From positions 1 to 21,242 of the IMG/VR virus record IMGVR_UViG_3300036945_000020: a DNA stretch of 21,242 nucleotides. One strand, given 5' to 3'. Positions 1 to 8,129 of this stretch are shown here, one piece after another. The notes below the pieces were generated by a model. That model was not told the origin of the DNA, did no database searches, and worked only from the letters and a program-made list of their open reading frames with translations. A program made the position numbers and the translations under genes. The stretch is from a virus. Every line of letters begins with the position of its first letter. The first letter of the stretch is position 1.

Positions 1-308
1 ATCAACTGAAAAGGTACAGACAGGCCAGCAAGAACACCTTCAACGATACCCGCTGCTCGGCCGAAGCTGAACATCGAGGACACACCTTGGCCTGGCATGG
101 CGTGAACCTTCTCGATAAGGGCGTTGATTTCTCCACCTACATGTGGGCGTAGGCTATCTGCCAGCATGTGCGCGTCAACTTGATTGACGACACGCGGTCC
201 GCGCTTGACCTTCAAGGTAGGCATGTCGATGATGACAAGTTCTCGGCTATCCTTATCCAGAATAGCAACAGCCCCGAACGCGCCAGGATCAATACCCATG
301 AACTTCAT
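1..308 (-). CDS. RuvC-like Holliday-junction resolvase, 3' part cut by window edge
   Basis: Only the first 102 residues are in the window; the gene runs off the left edge. The start opens with MGIDPGAFGA (residues 4-13), the first-strand signature of RuvC/RNase H-fold resolvases, with D7 as the first metal-binding acid. A second acid, E66, sits in LIEKVHAMPGQG, matching the E-x-V/Q-x-x-PxQG element of the family. The remaining catalytic acids would lie beyond the edge. The ATG at 308 is preceded in frame by a stop (312-314), so no longer start exists; the Shine-Dalgarno is weak. The known role of such phage enzymes is to cut branched DNA before packaging or during recombination. It follows the 43-aa basic gene after 17 bases. 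Product class is confident; whether the protein is complete cannot be judged. Confidence 0.85.
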   Translation of the reverse strand, partial: MKFMGIDPGAFGAVAILDKDSRELVIIDMPTLKVKRGPRVVNQVDAHMLADSLRPHVGGEINALIEKVHAMPGQGVSSMFSFGRAAGIVEGVLAGLSVPFQL

Positions 309-325
309 AGGCTATGTGTATAGTA

Positions 326-457
326 TTAGAAGCTAGTTCGCAAGTGACTGCGTGGCCCCAAAGACTTACGGTGGCGAAGCCCGTTGGGTTTGTGGCGACG
401 CTTTGCTTTTGGCTGCGGACGCCACGACATATCCTTAGCACCACTCTTCTTGGCCAT
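326..457 (-). CDS. 43-aa basic protein of unknown function
   Basis: A short reading frame of 43 residues starts at ATG 457. That start shares one base with the stop of the upstream 993-aa gene (TGATG). A good AAAGG Shine-Dalgarno lies 7 bases upstream. The product is very basic: it starts MAKKSGAKDMSW and continues with dense Lys/Arg/His through RHKPNGLRHRKSLGPR, with no acidic run and no membrane segment. I do not recognise a domain. The coupled start and ribosome site support a real gene; the basic composition would suit nucleic-acid binding, but that is inference. It could be fortuitous, since it is short. Confidence 0.6.
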   Translation of the reverse strand: MAKKSGAKDMSWRPQPKAKRRHKPNGLRHRKSLGPRSHLRTSF

Positions 458-3438
458 CACTTGCCTTTCGTGTATACCTTATAATCGCCGGGGTCTGTGA
501 ACTGAGTACCGACGGGGAGTGCGTCATACTGTTCTTGGTTCTTGAGAAGAGGGGCCTTGCTCAACTGGCGCAGCAACGTATCGGCCTTCATGCCAGTAGT
601 GCTTTCGACTTCACGATTTAACATAATCTTTTCTTCGCGGTTCATACCCTTATACTTCTTTAGCAAAGAAAGTTCTGGGTTCTCCGCGTTGAACTTAGCG
701 TTGGCTGCTTCACGCGCCTTGCTGTAAATCTCTTTGATTGCTGCGGACTTGCCGACGTTATCAAGGTTCTGATACTCAGGAGACTGCAACAACGGTGCGA
801 TCCCGCGCTCGGCGATGATGCCGAGGTCGCGGTTTACAAGGCGGTCGATAGCAACCTCGCCAGTCTTTGACCCTACATCGTAGGCAGTAAGGCCAAGTTT
901 ATCCAACTCGCTCTCGACAATGTTCTTGGGCGGACGGATTGTGGCTCCAAGAAGCTGACGCAACGCCGGGTCTTCAGTGGTCAACGGCCCTTCACGCGTG
1001 GCGGATACCGCCGCCGGAACACCCATTGCCTGCTGCGCTCCAGGGATTGGACGCACAAGAGCGGCAAGTGGGTTGTCCTTAGTGTCACGGTAGACCGCTT
1101 CTTCCGGATCGTACTGGGCGTAGAAATCTTTGAACGTGCTGAACGGCTGAAGGAAACCAGCACCTACATCCGCCAACCAACTTGTCGCAATGGTCTTGGC
1201 TTTGTCGAGGTTTCCAGCAGCGCCGGATAAATCCTTGAGAAGCTGATCGGTTACATACAGGCCCGTGCCTGCACGGAACTGCGCGCCGGATAGACCTTGA
1301 AGAATATCTTTCGTCTCGAAGGCTTGATCGAGAGTGTTATCCTGCGCTCGTTTGATGAGGTCGGCGACTAAAAGATATGGAGCCGCAGGGAAGTACGGAC
1401 GAAGGTCAACAGTTTTACCGTTGGGCAAGCGGCCTTCGTACCATTTCTCTCCAGCGTTTTCGCTGTTGCGGAATTGATACGCACCGTACAGCATCGACGA
1501 GCCAACGATAGCTTTCGACACAGCCGACACATCGCCTGTCGCAAACTTGGCGCGTTCGGCTTCAGTCAGCAACTTAGTGAAACCAGCCGGGCTGTAGTCA
1601 AACTGGAACTTTAACGCGTTCATCATGAAGCGCGGAAACGGCATGATAGTTGTACCGACAACACGGGCGACGGTTCCAACCTTACCCATCTTGTCCAGCA
1701 TATCCCCGAACTTATCGGCCACTTCAGATTTGCCGGAGTAAGTGAAGCTAAGGGTATCGTCGAGTGCCTTGGCCCATGCTTCTTCAGGAAGATTTGCCAT
1801 GCCGCCTGTGTCAACAAGTTCATCGAAATCTAAATTAAGGCGTGTCGCTTCTCGGCGTAGATAGACTGGGAACATAGCTTTGCGTGTGGCTGTTTCCGAT
1901 ACGCGGTTGAAAAGGTTTGCAACGTCAACGGCCTTCTCAACTTTTGCGAACGCATCTTTCCTGACTACACGCGAGACATCCGCCGCGTAGGTAGCCGCTA
2001 ATTCTTTTTGTATTTCTGGCTGCACATTCTTCATCTGCTCCCAGAACTTAGTGTTCCGACCGGGAGCAAAACGATCCACAAGAACAGCCGCCGCGTCAAG
2101 TGGGTTAACGCCAACCTTCTCTTTACGGAAAGGATTAGCCGCAGCATTGACCGCGCTATCCATAAGGTTCGTAGCTGCGTCGATAGGCACGCGGCCTGCG
2201 GACGATATGACGTTGCGCATTGTAGTGGCAACGCTCGATACAAGCGCACCGCGATAGGTGTTGGACAGTCGTTTCCAAAAGTCCATACCGTCCGCTTCTT
2301 GAAGGCCAAGTTTAGCAATGTCGGCAGCTTCTTTGGGAACATACCGGCTGGCAATGCTGAACCGCTGCATCACACGAGCGGCATCGCCTAAGCCTTGGCG
2401 TGATCCAGTGATAAGTTCAAATAGGTCTTCGTCTTTAAGGTCATACTTTGTTACGAGTTTAGATACTTCTTCCGCCGGAAGAGTGCCTGCTTTGAAGTGA
2501 CGATAGAAGAACTCGGAGAACGGCATGTCGGCTGGACGTTGCAACCCTGCAAGATTGCTGTAGTCTGCGGCAAAGTTCGCAACCTTACCACCAATTTCAG
2601 CGGTAGGCACGGGCTGCGTCTGACCCTTTACTTGCATAGCCTCGATGGCAGGGATACCTGTTTCGGGGGTAGACGCTGGCAGATCATACGCTGCATTACG
2701 CGGTGCTACCGCAGGCACAGGGATTTCCGCTGCGGCCACGGGGGGTTCCGGTAACTCAACAGCCTTTGCTATTGTGCTTGGTACGACAGGGGGTGGGGCA
2801 ATAGGGGTAGCAACAGCAGCCATCTCTGGGGAGAGCGCTGTCTCTGGAACTACTGCCGCTAATTCATCTGCAACTGCGATAGGGCCAGTAGCTAACCGGC
2901 TGATACCCGCGCTAAGTTCTGGCGCTACACGCCTAACACCGGCTGCGATTGGTCTACCTGCAAATGGTAGAACAGTAAGCCCAGTGTTTAAGTAATCTGT
3001 ACCTGTTCCGCGACCTAGTAAAACGTCACCGATACTGGTTTCGATTGCGTTAAGGCCGATAAGGCTTTCGATGTTTGAAACTACATCTTGGCCGTACTGA
3101 GCAGCGCCGCGTTCATCAAAACCAGGAAGCAGTCCGGCTACATTCGCAACGCCAGAAGAGATTGCATCGTAGATGCCACCCGTAATTGTAGTCGGGGTGA
3201 CTGCGGTTAGTTCTGGTTGCCGGTTTGTGGTAACAACATCCTCGCCCGTTACTGGCGAACGTGCGACAATCGGCGCTGCGAGTGTAGGGCCTTCATAGTT
3301 CTTTGCAAGCCAAGCGTCAGCCGCAGCTTTAAGTTCGGCGTCATTGCTAAGCGAAGTTACGCCGGGGAGCGTGATCGTCTCCCCAGTGGTAGGAATTTCC
3401 AGAAATACTGGTGCGCCTTTTGGCTTAGTCTCAGCCAT
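457..3438 (-). CDS. Large putative internal virion (ejection) protein, 993 aa
   Basis: The largest gene of the window, starting at ATG 3438 after an AGGA Shine-Dalgarno (AGGATTATAA then ATG). The first 190 residues include hydrophobic, Gly-rich stretches (about 85-105 and 155-170). Residues about 190-280 are an Ala/Pro/Val-rich linker of low complexity. The rest is largely helical, with segments such as MRNVISSAGRVP and PFPRFMMNALKFQF and a possible hydrophobic stretch near AAPYLLVADLI. I see no lysozyme or transglycosylase motif and no signal peptide. Size, position after the tail-nozzle and two smaller helical genes, and the T7 gp14-15-16 and P22 gp7-20-16 precedents suggest the largest of a set of proteins ejected with DNA. 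This is inference from context; the family was not recognised with certainty. A polymerase or enzyme role is not supported. Confidence 0.6.
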   Translation of the reverse strand: MAETKPKGAPVFLEIPTTGETITLPGVTSLSNDAELKAAADAWLAKNYEGPTLAAPIVARSPVTGEDVVTTNRQPELTAVTPTTITGGIYDAISSGVANVAGLLPGFDERGAAQYGQDVVSNIESLIGLNAIETSIGDVLLGRGTGTDYLNTGLTVLPFAGRPIAAGVRRVAPELSAGISRLATGPIAVADELAAVVPETALSPEMAAVATPIAPPPVVPSTIAKAVELPEPPVAAAEIPVPAVAPRNAAYDLPASTPETGIPAIEAMQVKGQTQPVPTAEIGGKVANFAADYSNLAGLQRPADMPFSEFFYRHFKAGTLPAEEVSKLVTKYDLKDEDLFELITGSRQGLGDAARVMQRFSIASRYVPKEAADIAKLGLQEADGMDFWKRLSNTYRGALVSSVATTMRNVISSAGRVPIDAATNLMDSAVNAAANPFRKEKVGVNPLDAAAVLVDRFAPGRNTKFWEQMKNVQPEIQKELAATYAADVSRVVRKDAFAKVEKAVDVANLFNRVSETATRKAMFPVYLRREATRLNLDFDELVDTGGMANLPEEAWAKALDDTLSFTYSGKSEVADKFGDMLDKMGKVGTVARVVGTTIMPFPRFMMNALKFQFDYSPAGFTKLLTEAERAKFATGDVSAVSKAIVGSSMLYGAYQFRNSENAGEKWYEGRLPNGKTVDLRPYFPAAPYLLVADLIKRAQDNTLDQAFETKDILQGLSGAQFRAGTGLYVTDQLLKDLSGAAGNLDKAKTIATSWLADVGAGFLQPFSTFKDFYAQYDPEEAVYRDTKDNPLAALVRPIPGAQQAMGVPAAVSATREGPLTTEDPALRQLLGATIRPPKNIVESELDKLGLTAYDVGSKTGEVAIDRLVNRDLGIIAERGIAPLLQSPEYQNLDNVGKSAAIKEIYSKAREAANAKFNAENPELSLLKKYKGMNREEKIMLNREVESTTGMKADTLLRQLSKAPLLKNQEQYDALPVGTQFTDPGDYKVYTKGK

Positions 3439-3446
3439 TTATAATC

Positions 3447-4361
3447 CTATCGACGGATGATTGGTGCGCCGGTTGCTGGCGGAAGAAGTCCACTAAAGAT
3501 GTTTCCGGATACTGGCGCTTTCTGGCCCGTCTTAATCTGACGTGTTGGGTTCTTTGGATCAAAAGCAACAATCTCTCCACCTTCAACTGTGCGGAACTGA
3601 TACGACGGCGCGCTGCCACCACCTTCACCTCGGCCGTCACCACGAGCAAAGCGCGCCTTATCCAACGCAAGACTGCTGGCTTGATAGGCTGTCATCTGCT
3701 TTGGGATTGACAGAACAAGTGCGTTCGTATCTTCGTCACGAATTTCAATCGCGTTTCCAACATCAATTTCGCGTGTCTTGGCTGGCAACTTCTGATCGGT
3801 AACGACAGATGAACCATCGCCGAATGTCAGTCGCACGTTGCCTGTCGCCGGATCGCGGTCACGGTTAAAGACTTGCTTAGGCCGGAAGGCTTCTGCCTGC
3901 ACCAACTTAAACGCTTCTGCCGTATCTGAATTTTCAAGAACGCCGCGCTGGCCTTCTGGCAAAGCCGAAGCGTATTGCTTGATGAACGCTTTCTGCTGCT
4001 GCTCTCTCTGCTGTGACTGTTGCAACTGGGCAATCTGATACTGAGCGTTCAGCTTATCCATCTGTTGCTTACGCACGCCCTGAAGAACAGCGGCCGGATC
4101 AGAAGCGCCACGGCTACCAGCGGCCTGAAGTACTTGACCAACAGCCGCTATTTTCTGGGCAGTTGATAGTGGGCCGATGCCCCCACTCATGAGAGCCTGC
4201 ATATCCGCAACGTACTTTGCCGTCGGCGAAAGTTCAGGCGCTGCTGAAGCTACTGGCGAAGCCAGAATAGCCGCCGGATCAATAGTGGGCATAGCCGTGC
4301 CACTTGGTTTTTTACCACCAATACCAAGTGAACGCATTAAGGTTTCCATTGCAGACGCCAT
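3447..4361 (-). CDS. Putative internal virion protein, 304 aa
   Basis: The frame is open much further upstream, but the real start is ATG 4361. It sits directly after a near-ideal ribosome site (AAGGGAGGATAAT then ATG), and the longer N-terminus would run antisense-like through the neighbouring gene. The product begins MASAMETLMRSLGIGG. Residues about 60-135 form an Ala/Gln-rich helical region with a strongly Gln-rich coiled-coil-like segment (QIAQLQQSQQREQQQKAF). The C-terminal half is more beta-like with Gly-rich turns (GRGEGGGS) and ends in GAPIIRR. No enzymatic motif is visible. It lies one base from the upstream 282-aa gene and eight bases before the 993-aa gene, so the three are probably made together. 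An ejection or tail-lumen role is inferred from order only. Confidence 0.65.
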   Translation of the reverse strand: MASAMETLMRSLGIGGKKPSGTAMPTIDPAAILASPVASAAPELSPTAKYVADMQALMSGGIGPLSTAQKIAAVGQVLQAAGSRGASDPAAVLQGVRKQQMDKLNAQYQIAQLQQSQQREQQQKAFIKQYASALPEGQRGVLENSDTAEAFKLVQAEAFRPKQVFNRDRDPATGNVRLTFGDGSSVVTDQKLPAKTREIDVGNAIEIRDEDTNALVLSIPKQMTAYQASSLALDKARFARGDGRGEGGGSAPSYQFRTVEGGEIVAFDPKNPTRQIKTGQKAPVSGNIFSGLLPPATGAPIIRR

Positions 4362-4362
4362 A

Positions 4363-5211
4363 TTATCCTCCCTTTGAGAATAGTTCAAGGAGAGTACCAA
4401 TCGTGGACGCAGCCGAACCAACTTGGCCCAGCGTTGACTGGCCCGGTGCAGTTGTCGTTTGCGTGACCGGAGATGGAAGACCCTGCGAACCCATGAGCAA
4501 TGTCTGAAGCTGCTGCTGTGGGAAGCCGCGCTGTTCGAGGAAGTCCTTGTAGGCCAGATCAAGGTTCTGCTGAGCCATGCCGCGCTGTGCTTGGCCTGCG
4601 CCTTGAAGCATTGCAGCGTATGCTTGCTCGTTGCCAAGCGCCTGTTGGCCGTAGCCTGCAAGAGCGGATGCACCCGCAAGCTGCTGACCCGGCAGACCCT
4701 GTGCAAACCCAGCGGCTTGCGTGTATCCCTGATTATACAGGTTCGCCAGCGTCTGCGCTGTATTCAAATCTTCTTCGCCAGCAAGCTGCGCTTCATATAC
4801 CCCACGACGTTCGTTGCCGAATGCCCGCGAAGAAGCAAGCTGAGCCTTGGTCGCAGCGTCACGCTCGGCGCGGTTCTGTGCCAATCGTGCCATCGTGGCG
4901 TCGATGACGTTGGTCTGGAACGGCGACATGAAGCCGGAGACATCTTGCTGAAACTGCTGCGGCGAGTAGCCTGCTGCGCGCTGGGCAACGGCGGTAGCTT
5001 CGTTAAGCTGTGGCATACCAACTTGGTTGGTGGCAGCGCCGATTGCAGTCTGGAACGCCTGCTCTTCAGCAGGACGGAAGCCCGCGATACGCGGCCCTTG
5101 ATATGCCTGATACGGAATAGCCGCAACTTGCTGTGCGGCTCCGTAGTTACGCGCCAAGATATCCTGAATGAAAGGATTTAGTGACTGAGTTTGCGTAGTA
5201 GTTGTCGCCAT
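4363..5211 (-). CDS. Putative internal virion protein, Gln/Ala-rich, 282 aa
   Basis: The open frame could start at a TTG at 5223, but that codon overlaps the Shine-Dalgarno (GGGGA, six bases before ATG 5211), so ATG 5211 is chosen. The protein begins MATTTTQTQSLNPFIQDIL. It is dominated by long Ala/Gln-rich helices with few charged clusters (for example TAIGAATNQVG, ALAGYGQQALGNEQAYAAML) and a central charged helix (RLAQNRAERDAATKAQLASSRAFG). No catalytic motif or signal peptide is seen. Low-charge Ala/Gln helices in a gene immediately after the tail nozzle resemble the small ejected proteins of podoviruses. That role is an inference. The 58-base gap upstream holds no convincing promoter. Confidence 0.65.
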   Translation of the reverse strand: MATTTTQTQSLNPFIQDILARNYGAAQQVAAIPYQAYQGPRIAGFRPAEEQAFQTAIGAATNQVGMPQLNEATAVAQRAAGYSPQQFQQDVSGFMSPFQTNVIDATMARLAQNRAERDAATKAQLASSRAFGNERRGVYEAQLAGEEDLNTAQTLANLYNQGYTQAAGFAQGLPGQQLAGASALAGYGQQALGNEQAYAAMLQGAGQAQRGMAQQNLDLAYKDFLEQRGFPQQQLQTLLMGSQGLPSPVTQTTTAPGQSTLGQVGSAASTIGTLLELFSKGG

Positions 5212-5281
5212 TATATTCCCCAAGCGGACTGACCGCCTAATCCTTCGTTATTAACACAAAAATAAACGGATTGACAGCCCA

Positions 5282-5497
5282 TTAGACGTGCCGCGCTCTG
5301 ACTTGTTCAGAGTGAGTTACATAAATTTCAACATGATGTCCGTCTGCATCGACTAAAATCAATCTAGCGGGTGGATGAATAAACACATCTTCGCCCATCG
5401 TATACTTCATATTCATCGCCTGCTCAATCAAGCGGTTACGCTGCGCTTCATACAGCGGGTCGTATTGCGCAGGGGGAGTTGGGAGTTTTAGCCTCAT
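5282..5497 (-). CDS. 71-aa conserved-looking phage structural-module protein
   Basis: Starts at ATG 5497, overlapping the stop of the gp10-like tail gene by four bases (ATGA), so its translation is probably coupled to it. The N-terminus (MRLKLPTPPAQYDPLYEAQR) is a Pro-rich leader followed by a helix (EAQRNRLIEQAMNM) and a short beta-rich end (RLILVDADGHHVEIYV). Small proteins with this KLPTPPxQYD opening are, from memory, common near tail genes of podoviruses, without known function. No membrane segment is seen. Whether it is a virion component cannot be told from sequence. Confidence 0.75.
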   Translation of the reverse strand: MRLKLPTPPAQYDPLYEAQRNRLIEQAMNMKYTMGEDVFIHPPARLILVDADGHHVEIYVTHSEQVRARHV

Positions 5498-6975
5498 CGA
5501 CGCCCACCCGGTATAGCATTAAGCCGCTGCGTCCCAACCCGCCAATCAGAGTTATCAACGCCAGTCACCCTCATCTGGATTTGTCGGCCATTGAAGCGGA
5601 CAGATGTAGGGTTCGTCAAGGTATAAGGGCCGAAGGTCTGCTTATCGCCATTCGGATAATAGCGCGAAGAGAAGGTCGCGGTCACTTCGCCCTGGTTGCG
5701 TTCGTCGGGGATCATCTCATTGATATACAGGATGTTGTCGCCCTGTCCAATTTGCACCGGCCCTGTCTCGGCGTACACGCTTTCCGTGCCGTGGTTCAGA
5801 CCAATCTCGTGATCGTAGATAAAGCCATCGTCCGTTACCATCAACGGGTTGGCGAACACACCACGGTCGATACCGGCAGAGCGGCCCAAAGAACCAATAG
5901 ACCAGTTGTTCTGGACATAGTTCCAGATAACATAGCGGTTGTTCTCTTGGCTTGAGGCCGATGGGTAGAAGAACCACACTTCATCGAACTGTGAGTTGTT
6001 GACGGCGTAAACCTTGCTGATCTGCGCTTGGTTAATGTCGGAGAATACATAGTCCGACACTTCGCAGGGAACAGCCTTGACGTAGCCATCATACATATAG
6101 AAGCCACGCGAACCCATCCACACGGCGAAGTTATCCTGAACAGCAATCGCATTCGGTCCCGCAAGGCCGCAAGCACGACCCGCAAACTCGGATGTGTATA
6201 CAAATGGCTGGCCGACATAGGATACAACGTGCGCGTCGATATCCGTGAGAACGAGGACTTGGCCGCGAACGCGCTTGGCTGTGATAATTTTACCACCCGT
6301 TTGCAACTCAAGGCTACCGGCAAGGTTCGTCGATGCTGCCGTCCAAATCGTGTTATTCTCAAGATCAGACCATGCAATCTTACGCGGATTGCCAGATGCA
6401 CCAAGAGCAAAAACTGAGCGTTCGTTAGTGACAAGAACGCCTGTGTTAGATACCGGCGCGTTCGTCAACGCTGCGGCAACAGTCGGCGTTGCCGTGTCTA
6501 ACTGCCACTCGTAAATCTTGCCGTCAAAGTTTGAGCAGCCAAGAAGATACTCGCCCCATGTATCAAGTGTCCATGTGGTGGCCGGGGTAACAACACCAAC
6601 GTCTGGGCGCGGCGTGCCGTAAAATCCGTCGCCGTAAAGACCAACGCCGTAGCCGCCACCGACAGATGCATTCGCATTGCCGGGAACAAACCCGACAGGC
6701 GTGATGTCCACAATCACACTGGACTGTGTAATGGCGTAGAGTTTGGAATGTGTGCCAACAGAGATGTAACGGGTGCTGTTGTTAGAGCGCCACGAAATCA
6801 TGCCACGGGCTTTGCCGCTAAGAGCAGTAGTGGTTCGTTCCTGCCATCCACCGACGGGACGCATCATCCCCTCGACCCAGCGCACAAGGTTCACGTCATA
6901 CCACCGGCCAGAACTATCAAGTTCGGTTCCGTTGCGGTATACACCCGGCGGGATACTTATAGGAATGAGCGCCAT
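5494..6975 (-). CDS. P22 gp10-like tail nozzle / packaged-DNA stabilisation protein
   Basis: A 493-aa beta-rich protein without signal peptide. The start MALIPISIPPGVYRNGTEL and the following RWYDVNLVRWVEGMMRPVGG block match the N-terminus of the phage stabilisation family typified by P22 gp10, which forms the hexameric needle-proximal tail hub closing the portal channel. Repeated strand-turn units through residues 60-400 (ISVGTHSKLYAI, VVSYVGQPFVYT, VWMGSRGFYMYDG, YVIWNYVQNNWSIG) fit the known beta-propeller fold. A Gly/Tyr motif GYGVGLYGDGFYG lies at 108-120. ATG 6975 has an AGGT Shine-Dalgarno seven bases upstream. It is separated from the lysis genes by a short gap that may carry a promoter. 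Family call is from pattern recognition, not a search. Confidence 0.85.
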   Translation of the reverse strand: MALIPISIPPGVYRNGTELDSSGRWYDVNLVRWVEGMMRPVGGWQERTTTALSGKARGMISWRSNNSTRYISVGTHSKLYAITQSSVIVDITPVGFVPGNANASVGGGYGVGLYGDGFYGTPRPDVGVVTPATTWTLDTWGEYLLGCSNFDGKIYEWQLDTATPTVAAALTNAPVSNTGVLVTNERSVFALGASGNPRKIAWSDLENNTIWTAASTNLAGSLELQTGGKIITAKRVRGQVLVLTDIDAHVVSYVGQPFVYTSEFAGRACGLAGPNAIAVQDNFAVWMGSRGFYMYDGYVKAVPCEVSDYVFSDINQAQISKVYAVNNSQFDEVWFFYPSASSQENNRYVIWNYVQNNWSIGSLGRSAGIDRGVFANPLMVTDDGFIYDHEIGLNHGTESVYAETGPVQIGQGDNILYINEMIPDERNQGEVTATFSSRYYPNGDKQTFGPYTLTNPTSVRFNGRQIQMRVTGVDNSDWRVGTQRLNAIPGGRR

Positions 6976-7003
6976 TTAATTACCTGTGTCTAAGACTAAA
7001 GTT

Positions 7004-7032
7004 CTTATATCACTTATTTGGAGATTTTTACA
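7004..7032 (-). promoter_or_regulatory. Possible extended -10 promoter before the gp10-like gene
   Basis: On the minus strand a TATAAG hexamer (7004-7009) is preceded by TGA, giving an extended -10 element. A poor -35 (TGTAAA, 7027-7032) lies 17 bases upstream. Transcription would start near 6997, just ahead of the gp10-like gene at 6975, in one of the few gaps of the operon. The 8-mer GTGATATA is shared with the much better promoter at 20484-20511. It overlaps the Rz1 stop. The match is only moderate and AT-rich gaps give chance hits. Confidence 0.3.
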
Positions 7033-7361
7033 GCCTCTACCCATGCTTGAACCGTCAAGCGATGCTTGGCGCTGCAATCCGTATACTTTGCGATGACATC
7101 CGCTTCCCAAAGCGCCCGCTCAGGGTCGATCAGTACCAGTGGCGGGTTACTCAGGGTCGGACACTTCGCTGCTAGGTTTGCCGGAGGAAGCGGCATTGGC
7201 GTCACGGACACCGCTTTCGAGCAACCCGCGCAAAGCGTCAGGAGCAGCGCAATCAGCAGCAACGGCAGGAACCGTTTTGTATATTTCACGAATAGTGTTG
7301 GTTCGTTCGGTTGCCACCACATCGGCTTGATCTCGTTCAAATTCGTAGGTTTGCGAAACAT
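7014..7361 (-). CDS. Rz1-like outer-membrane spanin lipoprotein
   Basis: This frame begins inside the Rz-like gene, in another reading frame, and extends 133 bases past its end: the classic nested or overlapping Rz/Rz1 arrangement. A signal-peptide core (RFLPLLLIALLLTL, residues 30-43) is followed by a lipobox-like CAGC, with C47 the likely lipidated residue. The mature part is short and Pro-containing (TPMPLPPANLAAKCP), typical of o-spanins. Three starts are possible. ATG 7361 has a good AGAGG ribosome site nine bases upstream but leaves a long N-region. ATG 7322 is intermediate. GTG 7289 gives the most usual signal-peptide length but has no ribosome site. O-spanins pair with the inner-membrane Rz protein to fuse the two membranes in the last lysis step. 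The Cys at lipobox position -3 is unusual. Confidence 0.8.
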   Translation of the reverse strand: MFRKPTNLNEIKPMWWQPNEPTLFVKYTKRFLPLLLIALLLTLCAGCSKAVSVTPMPLPPANLAAKCPTLSNPPLVLIDPERALWEADVIAKYTDCSAKHRLTVQAWVEAVKISK

Positions 7362-7527
7362 TGTCTACTACCTCTTGTTTCTTGACGCGCAGCTTCTCAG
7401 CTTTTTCCAGCGCCTTTGCGTATGCCGCATCGCACTGCCAATCACGGACTTTATACCCAGAGGCCGCGCCAATAACAAGCGCACCGCCCAGTGCATACAG
7501 CATTATTGGATTAGGCATCAAAGCCAT
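7147..7527 (-). CDS. Rz-like inner-membrane spanin
   Basis: 126 residues with one N-terminal membrane anchor (about 8-25, IMLYALGGALVIGAASG). A long charged helix follows (about 33-85, AKALEKAEKLRVKKQEVV through EFERDQADVVATERTN) and would span the periplasm as a coiled coil. The Cys-containing C-terminal VPAVAADCAAPDALRGLL is typical of Rz proteins. It has two candidate starts: ATG 7527, which overlaps the endolysin by ten bases, and ATG 7518, which shares one base with the endolysin stop (TGATG) and would drop three residues. It lies directly after the endolysin and overlaps the o-spanin gene, so function as i-spanin in Gram-negative lysis is well supported by context and topology. Confidence 0.85.
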   Translation of the reverse strand: MALMPNPIMLYALGGALVIGAASGYKVRDWQCDAAYAKALEKAEKLRVKKQEVVDNVSQTYEFERDQADVVATERTNTIREIYKTVPAVAADCAAPDALRGLLESGVRDANAASSGKPSSEVSDPE

Positions 7528-8129
7528 GCGGCGTACTTCTTCGTCTTGGCCTTGCGGTCATCGAGGCCGTGCGTGCCGCCGTTGATCCGCTTTGTCAGCG
7601 CAAGGATTGCACCTTCGCCTGTGCCTTGGTCACAGATCGACCACAACTTGTTCTTGTCGAAGAACCACAACGCGCTTTCAAAACATAACTCACCCGACAC
7701 AAGATCGGGGTTATCCATTACTTCGGGTCGTCCGATGTAGGCGGCGAATGCTTGATAATTTGCTTTGCCAGTAAGTTGGAGAGCGCCACGTCCACGGAAC
7801 TTCCAGCCATCCCCAGACGCTTCATCACCATTGCCCATGCGATTTGCGTATACCCGATTAGCAATCTTTTTTGGCTGGCGTTCATACGCTTTAGCCATTG
7901 CGTCAGTTGGGAAATACTTTCTAAAAATGCCACGAAGTCCTTTTGCGCCATAATTCAAATTCTCCGAGAATGCTTTGAAGCCGCCACTTTCATGCGCCGT
8001 TTGAGCAAAGAAATGTGCAGCACGATCAGGTGATAGTTTATAAAAAGCCGCAGCTTTCTTAAACGTGCCTGGGCCGAATGCACCATCTGCCGTTACTCCG
8101 ATTTTCTTTTGCAGTTCAACAAGGCTCAC
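7518..8129 (-). CDS. GH19 chitinase-like endolysin
   Basis: 203 residues, start GTG 8129 overlapping the stop of the 55-aa membrane gene (GTGA). An AAGGG ribosome site lies just upstream. The catalytic-site region FFAQTAHESGGFKAFSENLN (41-60) holds the two expected Glu residues, E47 and E56, and the later GDGWKFRGRGALQLTGKANY block is the GH19 hallmark substrate-cleft segment. The N-terminal 30 residues (LQKKIGVTADGAFGPGTFKK) look like a shortened peptidoglycan-binding or Cpl-7-like repeat fused to the catalytic core. Phage GH19 enzymes cleave the glycan strand of peptidoglycan. There is no signal peptide, so export would need a holin, consistent with the membrane proteins encoded upstream. 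Confidence 0.9.
   Translation of the reverse strand: MSLVELQKKIGVTADGAFGPGTFKKAAAFYKLSPDRAAHFFAQTAHESGGFKAFSENLNYGAKGLRGIFRKYFPTDAMAKAYERQPKKIANRVYANRMGNGDEASGDGWKFRGRGALQLTGKANYQAFAAYIGRPEVMDNPDLVSGELCFESALWFFDKNKLWSICDQGTGEGAILALTKRINGGTHGLDDRKAKTKKYAAWL

Noticed and set aside
309-328. TAATACTATACACATAG string before the RuvC-like gene, resembling a T7 RNA polymerase promoter
   Set aside because: Only the first six bases match well, it includes the stop codon of the upstream gene, and no phage RNA polymerase is visible in the window.
3447-4706. N-terminal extension of the 304-aa gene up to 4706
   Set aside because: The extra 115 residues overlap the 282-aa gene in another frame, look like a shadow (Ser/Arg/His-rich) and lack a ribosome site, while ATG 4361 has an excellent one.
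5224-5281. Gap before the 282-aa gene with a small GGCGG/CCGC(T) hairpin and AT-rich stretch
   Set aside because: The stem is only five to six pairs with no U-run, and the best -10/-35 hexamers match poorly; chance is the simpler explanation.
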